DNA of 64,000 bases from Sulfuritalea hydrogenivorans sk43H (GTDB taxonomy: Bacteria > Pseudomonadota > Gammaproteobacteria > Burkholderiales > Rhodocyclaceae). Below, piece after piece: positions 14,816-21,586 of the stretch (position 1 is its first letter; each line of letters opens with the position of its first letter). The stretch lies in contig NZ_AP012547.1 in assembly GCF_000828635.1 (NCBI RefSeq), positions 1,984,001 to 2,048,000 of the forward strand. Reading direction: 5' to 3'. A program made the translations under genes and the position numbers. The notes below the pieces were generated by a model. It was not told where the DNA came from. It did not search any database and was given only the letters and a program-made list of their open reading frames with translations.

Positions 14816-15202
14816 CTACTCCTTGCGGAGGACAACAGGCCAACGCCGATCGAGCCACCTGACCCATCGTCCCAAGGCGATAGTCAGGCGCTCCACCGGC
14901 GTCATAACCGCCGATTGCGGTTCGACATAGCTCAGGCCGTCATCGCGCCGCCGCACCACGATCCGGGAGGTTCGCGGAGCATTTGCCGATAGGCTGCCCT
15001 TGGTGCCGACTGCACGCCGGAAGGTGTAGATCAACCGATCCCCCTTTTGCTCCGGCCCTTCGATCGATGCCGTCGTGATCTCCGGGTAGGTCGCGGAATA
15101 GACATCCCGCACCTGTTCCGGGGACAACTCGCAGCCGGGATCGGGCAAGGCAATGCCGTTGTAGGCAAACGAACGCTGCAGCTTCTGAACGGTAATGGTC
15201 AT
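14816..15202 (-). CDS. PRTRC system protein C (ubiquitin-like beta-grasp) with C-terminal extension
   Basis: 128 aa from the ATG at 15202, preceded by GAGGAGGG. Residues 1-69 (SFAYNGIALPDPG, VRDVYSATYPEITTASIEGP, IYTFRRAVGTKG) match PRTRC C, a family related to prokaryotic ubiquitin. From memory, family members are about 66-70 aa and end near the Gly of GTKG; here another 59 residues follow (SLSANAPRTSRIVVRR... ending WPVVLRKE). If G69 is the conjugated residue, the extension must be cut off, and the JAMM protein A of the same operon is the natural candidate. It starts 10 bases after protein E. Confidence 0.82.
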   Translation of the reverse strand: MTITVQKLQRSFAYNGIALPDPGCELSPEQVRDVYSATYPEITTASIEGPEQKGDRLIYTFRRAVGTKGSLSANAPRTSRIVVRRRDDGLSYVEPQSAVMTPVERLTIALGRWVRWLDRRWPVVLRKE

Positions 15203-15212
15203 GACGCCCTCC

Positions 15213-15623
15213 TCATGCGAAAAGGTTGTCTTCGACCGGAACGTCGGCGGCTGCCGGTGTCTCGGTCTCATCATCATCGTCATCAGCTGGCGCCGCTACC
15301 TTGGCCGTGCCTTTCCTGAGTGCGCCTTCCGCTTTCTTGCTGGCGTCCTTTTTGGCTGCCTCAAGAATGTTGCGGGTGGCTTCCAGTTGCTCGGCCAGCG
15401 ATTGATGCTCATCGGCAAAGCTGCGAAGCAAGCCGACGAATTGCGCATCCAGCTCCTCCGCCGTTCCGGTCAGAACCAGCGGGATCGCCAACGCCTCGGC
15501 ATCCTTGGCATCCTTCGGGGTGGGTCGCACCGTGACGGTGATCAAGCCTTCCCGTGCCGATGACAAGGTGACCGCCAGTGCTGCGCAGCCGTCCAACAAC
15601 GATTTCAGTTCCTGAAAAAACAT
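15213..15623 (-). CDS. PRTRC system protein E
   Basis: 136 aa starting MFFQELKSLLDGCAAL at 15623; GGAGG lies 8 bases upstream. The first 85 residues hold the conserved beta/helical domain of the family (ITVTVRPTPKDAKDAEAL, PLVLTGTAEELDAQF). The tail is Lys/Ala-rich and then strongly acidic (DDDDDETETP), ending VEDNLFA. Function is unknown in the literature I recall. It lies between ParB and protein C in one transcription unit. The charged tail suggests a flexible partner-binding region. Confidence 0.82.
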   Translation of the reverse strand: MFFQELKSLLDGCAALAVTLSSAREGLITVTVRPTPKDAKDAEALAIPLVLTGTAEELDAQFVGLLRSFADEHQSLAEQLEATRNILEAAKKDASKKAEGALRKGTAKVAAPADDDDDETETPAAADVPVEDNLFA

Positions 15624-15695
15624 GGTGGTACCTCCAAAGAGAAAATTGCAGGCGCACCACGCCCCGTGCGGGGAACGTGGTCCCCGCATGGGTGG
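15624..15695 (-). promoter_or_regulatory. Intercistronic leader of PRTRC E
   Basis: On the mRNA GGTGcgCCT pairs with AGGtaCCACC across a small internal loop, hiding GGAGG; the 12-base loop is U-rich. Upstream, CCCCGCACGGGG-type complementarity (15661-15694) forms the GC hairpin. The spacer is 84 bases between the stop of parB and the start of E. Confidence 0.55.
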
Positions 15696-15707
15696 AAAGA
15701 AACTGTC

Positions 15708-17387
15708 TTACGCGATGGTGAAGCGCATCGACCGCGGCACCTTGCCCTCGTAGGGGAAAGCCGCCACGTTCAACAGCGCCTTGACGATGTCGTCCTTCTT
15801 GCCGCTCATGGCCTTGGCAAATGCTCCGCCCATGGCGACCTTCAAGCCGATCTCGTCGCACATCGCCTCGATTTCGCTCTTGGTGAGCAGCTTGAGAAAC
15901 TCTTCGCAGAGCTTCCAGTGCCGCCCGAGATCGATCTCGAGATAGGTGAGGATCTGGACCAGGGTCTTCTCCTCGATACCGTCTGCCGCCGATGCCGCCA
16001 GTCCGAGAAACAGCTTGTCCCGAACGGCTTCATCCGACTGCGCTACCAGGCGTGCCGCCTCGTCCGCCTTGAACACGAAGCTGGTGAATTCCTGCTTGGT
16101 GATCGCGGCGAATGCCTTGCCCAGCTTGGTATCGCTGATATGGCGGGCATTGCCTGATAACGCAAGAGCGATGAGTACCGTGAGATTGTTGTCACGATTG
16201 CCCATCAACTCCCGACGCAGCGCCTTGCGCCAGACTTCCAGCCGGTAGTCCTTGACCCGTTGCGAGTCCTGAACCTTGGCCTCCGACTTGGCTTCGGCCT
16301 TGCCGGATGACTTGGCAGGGGTTGCCGACTTGCCTGACGCTGTCTTCGCAGAACCCTCCGCCGGCGTTGCCTTGTCCTTTTCCAGCTTGATACGCGCTGC
16401 CACCTTCTTGGCATTGCAGCTCGCATCGAAGCACAGGTCGGGATAGACGTTGCCGAGCTTGCCCGGCACGGCCGAGATCGCGGCACCGAAGTTCTTGCAG
16501 GCGCGGCAGGCTTTCGCCTGTTCCTCGCCCACCCCGGTATCGCCCTCCGCCAGCAGTCGCAGGAGCGTGAAGTTCTCGCCGGGTCGGACGATCCGAATGG
16601 TCGGATAGTCGTCGGCCAGCGATGCCTTCTTTGCGTCCAGCGACGCCTCGGTCTTGCCATCGAAACACGCCCCGTGGGTGCAGTGTCCGGCGGCAATCGC
16701 CTCGCCAAAGAGCGCCTGCTGATTCCCCGAGTTATGGGTACACGACGTGCACTCGCCCTTGTCGAAGATGGCGCTGCTCAAAGCCCGTGAGATCTGCTCA
16801 AGTTGCCCGCGAAACTGGGCGACCGTCGGCAAACTGGCCTGTGACAGCAACTTCTCCAACACGGCATCCTGCCTGTCGCGGGTGACCGCAGCCAACAACT
16901 CTGCGTGACCCAGCTGGATGCGCCGCTCGGACAAGGCCCGACGGACCCGTTCCGAACAGTTCATCAGCGCCAGGCGCTTGTCGAGCGTGGTCCGCGACCA
17001 GCCCAGACGACGCGAGGCCTCGTCCCGATCCCCCTGACAGCGGCCAAGAATCTTGGCTGCCGCTTCGGCTTCTTCGGTCGGACTCATGTCGGCACGCTGG
17101 ATGTTTTCGATCAGCGCCGCCTCGTCGGCTTCGCCATCGTCCAGGTCGCGCACCAGGGCCGGGATTTCATACTCGTCCCCGAACACCTTCTTTGCCGCGC
17201 GCCAGCGACGTTCGCCGGCGACGATCTCGTAACGCCCCGCATCGCGGGGACGAACGAGGATCGCCTGCAGCACGCCCTTGGATTTCACGGAATCTTCCAA
17301 CGCCGTCATTTCCGAGGGATCGAAGTAGCCTCGGGGATTGCGGCCGGGAAGGATGTTTCCGACCTTGATTGATGCTTGCAGTTGCAT
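15708..17387 (-). CDS. parB: PRTRC system ParB family protein
   Basis: 559 aa from the ATG at 17387 (GGAGGC just upstream). The N-terminal ParB/Srx domain has GRYEIVAGERRWRAAKKVFG, the CTP-binding GERR motif, and ALIENIQRADMSP. A helix-turn-helix region follows (EASRRLGWSRTTLDKRLALM). The middle has cysteine clusters (CTSCTHN, CTHGACFD, CRACKNF, CFDASC) that could bind zinc. An Ala/Lys/Ser linker near residue 405 precedes a helical C-terminal domain. ParB proteins bind centromere-like sites and slide on DNA; here the linked ATPase is not seen in the window. It heads the cassette. Confidence 0.87.
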   Translation of the reverse strand: MQLQASIKVGNILPGRNPRGYFDPSEMTALEDSVKSKGVLQAILVRPRDAGRYEIVAGERRWRAAKKVFGDEYEIPALVRDLDDGEADEAALIENIQRADMSPTEEAEAAAKILGRCQGDRDEASRRLGWSRTTLDKRLALMNCSERVRRALSERRIQLGHAELLAAVTRDRQDAVLEKLLSQASLPTVAQFRGQLEQISRALSSAIFDKGECTSCTHNSGNQQALFGEAIAAGHCTHGACFDGKTEASLDAKKASLADDYPTIRIVRPGENFTLLRLLAEGDTGVGEEQAKACRACKNFGAAISAVPGKLGNVYPDLCFDASCNAKKVAARIKLEKDKATPAEGSAKTASGKSATPAKSSGKAEAKSEAKVQDSQRVKDYRLEVWRKALRRELMGNRDNNLTVLIALALSGNARHISDTKLGKAFAAITKQEFTSFVFKADEAARLVAQSDEAVRDKLFLGLAASAADGIEEKTLVQILTYLEIDLGRHWKLCEEFLKLLTKSEIEAMCDEIGLKVAMGGAFAKAMSGKKDDIVKALLNVAAFPYEGKVPRSMRFTIA

Positions 17388-17455
17388 GATGCCTCCAATG
17401 AAAAATGGCAGGCAGCCGCATCCCCGGACGGGAATGCAACTGTCCCGCCAGGGGT
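17388..17455 (-). promoter_or_regulatory. Intercistronic leader of parB
   Basis: TGCCTCC (17390-17396) pairs with GGCAGGCA (17407-17414) with a single bulged base, so the mRNA 3' arm contains the Shine-Dalgarno; loop AT-rich. An upstream GC segment (CCCCGGACGGGA, GTCCCGCCAGGGG) forms the second hairpin. Confidence 0.6.
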
Positions 17456-17466
17456 GAAATGAATCG

Positions 17467-17808
17467 TCAATGAGTGTGTCGCCGCCGGTAACGTTCCAGC
17501 ACCCGATCCCGAATTTCTTCGTCATCGAGGCCAAACAGACGGCAACACGCCCGGTAGGTAAAAGCACCAGACTCCGAACGTGGCGCCCGCATCCAATCGA
17601 GAATGTCTGCCTGTGTTTTGGCGGACACCCTCAAATCAAACAGGTCGTGCAGCGATTTCTCCAGAAGGAGGCCATGCAGCCGCAGGATGTCATCCTCGGT
17701 CCATGGAATCTCTTCATCAAAGTTCGCTTCACGTCCTGCCATGCGGGCTGGATCGGGCCGATGGTCCTGACCACTTTCCTTGTGCATGGCCATCTCCGTC
17801 ATCAGCAT
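17467..17808 (-). CDS. Hypothetical protein, 113 aa
   Basis: Several in-frame ATGs occur at the start (MLMTEMAMHKES); the one at about 17787 has CGGAGA upstream and may be the true start. The central part is acidic and helical (NFDEEIPWTEDDILRLHGLL), and the C-terminal third could be a helix-turn-helix-like region (AFTYRACCRLFGLDDEEIRD), ending in a basic RRRHTH tail. It lies between the RecT block and parB. Function unknown. Confidence 0.6.
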   Translation of the reverse strand: MLMTEMAMHKESGQDHRPDPARMAGREANFDEEIPWTEDDILRLHGLLLEKSLHDLFDLRVSAKTQADILDWMRAPRSESGAFTYRACCRLFGLDDEEIRDRVLERYRRRHTH

Positions 17809-17822
17809 GTGAATTGCCTGCG

Positions 17823-18035
17823 CTAGTGACGGTCGCCGGACTTGATCAGGCGGTAGCTGTCGTACTCCAACAGATAGCCGTTGCCCTGAATGACGCTCAG
17901 AAGCTCGTTGCGCGCCAAAACGACAGCGGCATCATCTTCCTTGCTCAGGGTCAGAAATCCGACCTTGTCGAGTACCTGCACCGCCCGCGCACAGATCCGG
18001 ATGGCTCCGAACTCCGTGTCGCCGAGCATCGTCAT
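17823..18035 (-). CDS. Hypothetical protein, 70 aa
   Basis: The start overlaps the RecT stop by ATGA and has GAAGAGGG upstream, so it is very likely translated by coupling to recT. Sequence features: MTMLGDTEFGAIRICARAVQ, then VLDKVGFLTLSKEDDAAVVLAR. No domain or membrane segment recognised. It may be an accessory of the recombination module; that is inferred only from coupling. Confidence 0.6.
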   Translation of the reverse strand: MTMLGDTEFGAIRICARAVQVLDKVGFLTLSKEDDAAVVLARNELLSVIQGNGYLLEYDSYRLIKSGDRH

Positions 18036-19129
18036 TTGCCCTCTTCCCCGAAAATGTCATTTGCCGAGGAAGCAGAATTGGCCAACGCCGTCTTGCGGTT
18101 ACGGTAGGCACGCAGCACCTGCTCCAACTCGGTGCCCTCGAACGAGCCTTCGGCCCGGATATAGACTTCATCCAGTTCGTCGGTCGTTGCCGCCCGGCCG
18201 ATGATGGCCAGGGTGTCCTGCAGCATCTTGCCGGAGGCTTGACGCTCAGTGCCTTGGGTCGGTTCGACCTTGCCAGGCTTGTTCCCCTTGTCACCGTTCT
18301 CGGCCGTGGTTGGAATGACTTCTCCCGTTTCCTCGTCGATGATCGGCGCCCATGAACCTTCAATGGCTTCGGTGATTCCGATGTTCTGGTTCTCACCACG
18401 CTCGGTCACTTCATCGAGCGCCAGCGCCATCGCCAGTTCCGGAGACTTGGGCAACAAATTGCACAGCCGGCGAATCACGGTCTTTAGGCCCATGGGGACG
18501 AAATGCGTATCCCACGGACTTTCCTTGCCGTACTTCTTGGCCATCTGATAGCCCCGCGAGTTGTCGCGCACCTGTTCGATTTGTTCTTTCGACAGGGCGT
18601 GAAACGTGCGGGTACCATCCTTGAACACCGCGACAGCGTAGAACCCCACGATCATTCCCCGCTCCTCATCGGAGGCAGGGAAGCCGTTCTTCTTCAACGG
18701 TTCGTGCATCAGGGTCCGGTTAAGGCCCAGGACGATGTCGAACTTGTCGTTGATGCGAACTTCGTGACCATAGATGTCCTGCACGATGCCACTGTTGCGC
18801 GCCAGTTTCATGAGCCCCTGATAGCCGGGAATCAACTGGCACTGATTGCCGAAGGGCACCAGGTGCGCTTCACCCATCAATCCGACTTCGAGACCGAGCT
18901 GGCTGGACTGGATCACCGCCGCAAAAACACTGCGGGGATCCGTCTGGGCCAGCTTTGGGTTCATGCGAAACGCGGTCAGGGCAATGCGCACCATGCGATC
19001 CGGACTCAGGTGCTTGGGCAGTGCGCGGGCAATTTCGCCTTTGAACTGTTCCAGCATGGCCGGGAACGGCACCACGTTGGACTGCACACCTTGGCGGGAC
19101 TTCTGGATGTTGCGTAGGGTTTGAGACAT
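18032..19129 (-). CDS. recT: RecT family single-strand annealing protein
   Basis: 365 aa from the ATG at 19129 (GGAGA upstream). The core VVPFPAMLEQFKGEIARALP, MVRIALTAFRMNPKLAQTDP, VFAAVIQSSQLGLEVGLMGE, PFGNQCQLIPGYQGLMKLAR is characteristic of RecT. RecT coats single-stranded DNA and anneals complementary strands, working with the upstream nuclease. The C-terminal 100 residues are less conserved and acidic. With the RecE-like nuclease and SSB it makes a lambda-type recombination module, as found on phages and ICEs (for example SXT), that can reshuffle elements or repair them. Confidence 0.9.
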   Translation of the reverse strand: MSQTLRNIQKSRQGVQSNVVPFPAMLEQFKGEIARALPKHLSPDRMVRIALTAFRMNPKLAQTDPRSVFAAVIQSSQLGLEVGLMGEAHLVPFGNQCQLIPGYQGLMKLARNSGIVQDIYGHEVRINDKFDIVLGLNRTLMHEPLKKNGFPASDEERGMIVGFYAVAVFKDGTRTFHALSKEQIEQVRDNSRGYQMAKKYGKESPWDTHFVPMGLKTVIRRLCNLLPKSPELAMALALDEVTERGENQNIGITEAIEGSWAPIIDEETGEVIPTTAENGDKGNKPGKVEPTQGTERQASGKMLQDTLAIIGRAATTDELDEVYIRAEGSFEGTELEQVLRAYRNRKTALANSASSANDIFGEEGK

Positions 19130-19200
19130 GGTTTTCTCCAAAGAAAAATGGCGAAGACACCTGTCTCCCTTGACGGGGATGGGTATCCCCGCCGGGGTTG
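19130..19200 (-). promoter_or_regulatory. Intercistronic leader of recT
   Basis: CGGGGAT and ATCCCCG form a perfect 7-bp stem with loop ACCC (mRNA; plus-strand 19178-19195). Downstream TCTTC pairs with GGAGA, which is the ribosome site of recT. Same two-hairpin plan as the other leaders. Confidence 0.55.
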
Positions 19201-19225
19201 ATGACCTACATAGAAAAGCCGCGGA

Positions 19226-20059
19226 TTAAGCGGCGTCCAGCTCGAAGGCTTCTGTGTTGGCTGCCCAGCGTGGCAGGGAGATCAGTTCGATCTCTCCACC
19301 CGGTTGGTACGCCGGCCAGTTGCCCGATGCCTGGCACCACCTCAAGAGCTGAAGTGCCGCCCGGTATTTCTTGCGCCCGATCTCGATCACGTCGGGATCG
19401 GCGCGATAGACCGCGACCGCATGCGGTGCCTCTTTCTCCACAGCGACAAACAGGAACGGAAGCTCCATTCCGGTCACGGCCTTGATCCCGTCGACGTAGA
19501 ACGCCGCCTGGATGTCGTAGCCAAAATTCGCCATGGAACGAGAGAACCCGCCACTGCTGGCATCGATGCAGGTCTTGAGATCAACGATGGCTTCACCGTT
19601 GAACCAGTCCGGCCGACACTTGCAGTTGAGGCCGGTTTCCGTATCCGTCCAGAACGCCGAGAGTTCGGCATCACCGGAGGAAAGAAGCCTTGAAGCTCCC
19701 TGATGGGCAAACACGGCCCGTTGAACCAGGGTGAGCGTGGCCATCTCCTCAGAGGTAATCACGATCTTGCCGTGATTGGCCTCCTCAAAACGTGCCGCCG
19801 CTTCTTTGCCTTCCTTGGTGCGACGGTCGAATTTCTCCGCCACCACGAATTCCTCGGCAAAGCGATCCTGCTCCAGCACATAGGTATGCACTGCGGTTCC
19901 GAACGCCATGGCAGGCGTCGGTTCATGCGGATGATCCAGATACTCGCGCAGGTGAGCCGGGCTTTTGAGCATCTTGACGATACCCGAATGGCCGATGGCT
20001 TTCTCCGCGTGATACTGCGTGGCCGGCATGACAAGCAGGCCGGGATGATTGAGTTTCAT
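19226..20059 (-). CDS. RecE-like PD-(D/E)XK exonuclease (DUF3799 type)
   Basis: 277 aa, start at 20059 with GGAGGCATC before ATG. KCRPDWFNGEAIVDLKT gives D151, D160 and K162 of the PD-(D/E)XK nuclease core; FGTAVHTYVLE (53-63) is the upstream helix typical of this family. It should degrade one strand of a double-strand end and hand the 3' tail to RecT, whose gene is next (97 bases downstream). It is the first gene of a long unit running through recT, parB and the PRTRC genes to ThiF. Confidence 0.87.
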   Translation of the reverse strand: MKLNHPGLLVMPATQYHAEKAIGHSGIVKMLKSPAHLREYLDHPHEPTPAMAFGTAVHTYVLEQDRFAEEFVVAEKFDRRTKEGKEAAARFEEANHGKIVITSEEMATLTLVQRAVFAHQGASRLLSSGDAELSAFWTDTETGLNCKCRPDWFNGEAIVDLKTCIDASSGGFSRSMANFGYDIQAAFYVDGIKAVTGMELPFLFVAVEKEAPHAVAVYRADPDVIEIGRKKYRAALQLLRWCQASGNWPAYQPGGEIELISLPRWAANTEAFELDAA

Positions 20060-20115
20060 GATGCCTCCAGAGTGAATGCCGGAAGCACCGACCCGAACCG
20101 GGGCGTTGTCCCCGG
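20060..20115 (-). promoter_or_regulatory. Leader of the RecE-like gene
   Basis: CCGGGG (20098-20103) and CCCCGG (20110-20115) form a 6-bp stem. TGCCTCCAG (20062-20070) pairs with CCGGAAGCA (20079-20087) when G-U pairs on the minus strand are allowed, hiding GGAGG. Confidence 0.6.
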
Positions 20116-20126
20116 CAGGGTTGGAA

Positions 20127-20158
20127 AATGCTGTTTGTTTCGCGCGGCCAGCTACCGC
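20127..20158 (-). repeat. Pseudoknot-like hairpin motif, copy 3 of 4
   Basis: Flank AATGCTGTTTGTTT (20127-20140), stem GCGG (20144-20147), loop CCAGCTA, stem CCGC (20155-20158). It stands at the head of the long recombination-PRTRC unit. Confidence 0.65.
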
Positions 20159-20234
20159 TTTTTAATCGAACAGATAACCGTCCGATCAAATCTGGCTTTC
20201 CGCAGGACGCTCGGCGGGAACGCCCTCGGGAAAG

Positions 20235-20250
20235 CCCCGGAGGTCCGGGG
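20235..20250 (-). terminator. Hairpin terminator after the ssb unit
   Basis: CCCCGGA and TCCGGGG form a perfect 7-bp stem with a 2-base loop, followed on the minus strand by GCTTTCC-like sequence. It lies 8 bases after the stop of the 53-aa gene. Confidence 0.5.
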
Positions 20251-20258
20251 CGATGGGA

Positions 20259-20420
20259 TCATTCGATTGTTCCGGCTTTGCGCGCCATGTCGAGTGCCTT
20301 CAACAACATGTCGCGGGTTTCCATGTCCCGCTTGCCTTCCCTCAGCCGTTGATAGAGATCGCAGGCAAAGGCCATGGGCAGCGGGTCGAACAGACGAACG
20401 AGATAGGGATTGAGTTTCAT
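20259..20420 (-). CDS. Small hypothetical protein, 53 aa
   Basis: Starts MKLNPYLVRLFDPLPMAFAC at 20420 with GGAGA 7 bases upstream; ends DMARKAGTIE. The peptide is helical and basic in the second half (RLREGKRDMETRDMLLKAL). It is the last gene of the ssb unit and is followed by a terminator. No family recognised; existence is supported by the ribosome site and operon position. Confidence 0.5.
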   Translation of the reverse strand: MKLNPYLVRLFDPLPMAFACDLYQRLREGKRDMETRDMLLKALDMARKAGTIE

Positions 20421-20479
20421 GATTTTCTCCAGAGGTTGTTGAGATACCCTGGCGAAAACCGCATCCAAGATGGAGCGAT

Positions 20480-20527
20480 CCCCGCAGGACAAAGGGCTCT
20501 TCGAGAAAAGCGCTTTGTGCTGCGGGG
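20480..20527. promoter_or_regulatory. Extended hairpin in the leader of the 53-aa gene
   Basis: CCCCGCAG (20480-20487) pairs with CTGCGGGG (20520-20527), with an inner ACAAAG/CTTTGT pairing. This 133-base spacer is longer than the usual 75-95 bases; a short CTCCA/TGGAG pairing (20427-20431 with 20471-20475) could cover the ribosome site. Confidence 0.45.
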
Positions 20528-20553
20528 AAGACCCCCACAGGCAATACTGCGAA

Positions 20554-20631
20554 TTACAGACCGAGCGCGTGAACGATCGGACGGCTGATGATCCAGCCAG
20601 AAATGCAGCATGCGAGAAGAACGAGTTCCAT
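20554..20631 (-). CDS. Small hydrophobic peptide, 25 aa
   Basis: MELVLLACCISGWIISRPIV then HALGL. It has AGGAGG before the ATG at 20631 and a leader of the conserved type, which is why I call it although it is tiny. The whole peptide could span the membrane once. It sits between a 90-aa membrane protein and the 53-aa gene in the ssb unit. Function unknown; it could be a regulator of the neighbouring membrane protein. Confidence 0.45.
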   Translation of the reverse strand: MELVLLACCISGWIISRPIVHALGL

Positions 20632-20700
20632 TAGATGCCTCCTGAAGTAAAAAAAGGGGGCACCCCTCCCCTTGCGGAGGCGATGCCCCCGCTGGGGTTG
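20632..20700 (-). promoter_or_regulatory. Leader of the 25-aa membrane peptide gene
   Basis: TGCCCCC pairs imperfectly (one mismatch) with GGAGGCA across a U-rich loop; an upstream CCCC...GGGG segment (20670-20697) forms the GC hairpin. The spacer is 74 bases. Confidence 0.45.
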
Positions 20701-20705
20701 AAACT

Positions 20706-20978
20706 TCAGGCGATGACTTCGAAGGAAGCCTTTGCCGTGTTGCCGGAATCGTTGCCGATTCCGTTCCGACGCAGATACGCCGGTACCTCGTACTGCCGCC
20801 AATCCGTTACCGGTTCCTCGGCGGGTACATCATCTACTTCAGCCACCACCTCCTCGACCTTGGCATGGAGGGGAACACGCAGGAATGAGCCACGAATGGC
20901 TTCCAGCGCAAACCGAAGAAACGAAAGGATCAGATGCAGCCCTGCCAGCATGGCCAGGACAAGAATGACGCGCTCCAT
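20706..20978 (-). CDS. Small membrane-anchored protein, 90 aa
   Basis: Starts MERVILVLAMLAGLHLILSF at 20978 with GGAGG 7 bases upstream. Residues 3-27 form one membrane segment, followed by a basic turn (AIRGSFLRVPLHAK), an acidic stretch (VEEVVAEVDDVPAEEP) and a polar C terminus (YLRRNGIGNDSGNTAK). The bulk should be cytoplasmic or periplasmic depending on orientation. It lies directly after ssb. No known family; context gives no clear role. Confidence 0.55.
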   Translation of the reverse strand: MERVILVLAMLAGLHLILSFLRFALEAIRGSFLRVPLHAKVEEVVAEVDDVPAEEPVTDWRQYEVPAYLRRNGIGNDSGNTAKASFEVIA

Positions 20979-21045
20979 GAACAAACCTCCAAAAGTGATG
21001 GAGGCCTGTCCCCCAAGGGAGGAAGACCTCCCGGTGGGGAAACAA
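20979..21045 (-). promoter_or_regulatory. Leader of the 90-aa membrane protein gene
   Basis: CCTCC (20986-20990) and GGAGG (21000-21004) form a 5-bp stem, extendable by G-U; on the mRNA the 3' arm is the ribosome site. Upstream GC-rich pairing (CCCCCAAGGGAGG region) forms the other hairpin. The spacer is 79 bases. Confidence 0.5.
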
Positions 21046-21057
21046 GAAACGTGCGAC

Positions 21058-21510
21058 TCAGAACGGCTCGATGTCGGGTACATCCTCGAATGCCGGTCCC
21101 GAAGCGGCTGCAGGCTTGCCTTTACCGTTGCCGGTACGCTTGCCTTTGCCTGCATCGGGCGCATCGTCATCCGCTGGACGAGTGCCGAGCATCTTCATCT
21201 CGCTGGCGAGAATCTCGACGACATAGCGATCCTGACCCTCTTTGTCCTGCCATTTGCGGGTCTGGATGCGACCTTCGACGTAGACGGGCGAGCCCTTCTT
21301 CAGGTACTCGCCGACGACCTCCGCCGTGCGACCAAAAAAGACGACACGGTGCCACTCGGTGATTTCCTTCTTTTCACCGGACGACTTGTCCTTGTACGTC
21401 TCCGTCGTTGCGATCCGAATCGTTGCGATCGCTTCGCGGTTCTGCGTGTAACGAACCTCAGGGTCGGCACCCAAGTTGCCGATGAGGGTGACTCTGTTTA
21501 GTGATGCCAT
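21058..21510 (-). CDS. ssb: Single-stranded DNA-binding protein
   Basis: 150 aa. OB-fold core [60 protein letters not shown] is typical of bacterial SSB. A Gly/Lys/Pro-rich linker leads to the acidic tip [10 protein letters not shown], which recruits replication and repair partners. Being on the element, it probably supports single-strand DNA intermediates of transfer, replication and RecT annealing, in parallel with the chromosomal ssb. It is the first gene of its unit and is preceded by the long leader with the pseudoknot motif. Confidence 0.95.
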   Translation of the reverse strand: MASLNRVTLIGNLGADPEVRYTQNREAIATIRIATTETYKDKSSGEKKEITEWHRVVFFGRTAEVVGEYLKKGSPVYVEGRIQTRKWQDKEGQDRYVVEILASEMKMLGTRPADDDAPDAGKGKRTGNGKGKPAAASGPAFEDVPDIEPF

Positions 21511-21585
21511 GACTACCTCCTGACAAAAGTTGAAATTGGCAGGAAGGCCGTCATTACCTGACGGGGTATCCCCGCCGGGGTTAGT
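21511..21585 (-). promoter_or_regulatory. Leader of ssb
   Basis: CCGTCA and TGACGG form a perfect 6-bp stem (plus-strand 21549-21565). Downstream CCTTCCT on the mRNA can pair with AGGAGG before the ssb start, with one G-U and one mismatch. Further upstream CCCCGGCGGGG is self-complementary. Confidence 0.5.
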
Positions 21586-21586
21586 G

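Noticed and set aside
2174-21585. Regularly spaced GC-rich repeats as a CRISPR-like array
   Set aside because: They lie singly between genes, kilobases apart, and vary in sequence; there are no identical repeats with unique spacers and no cas genes.
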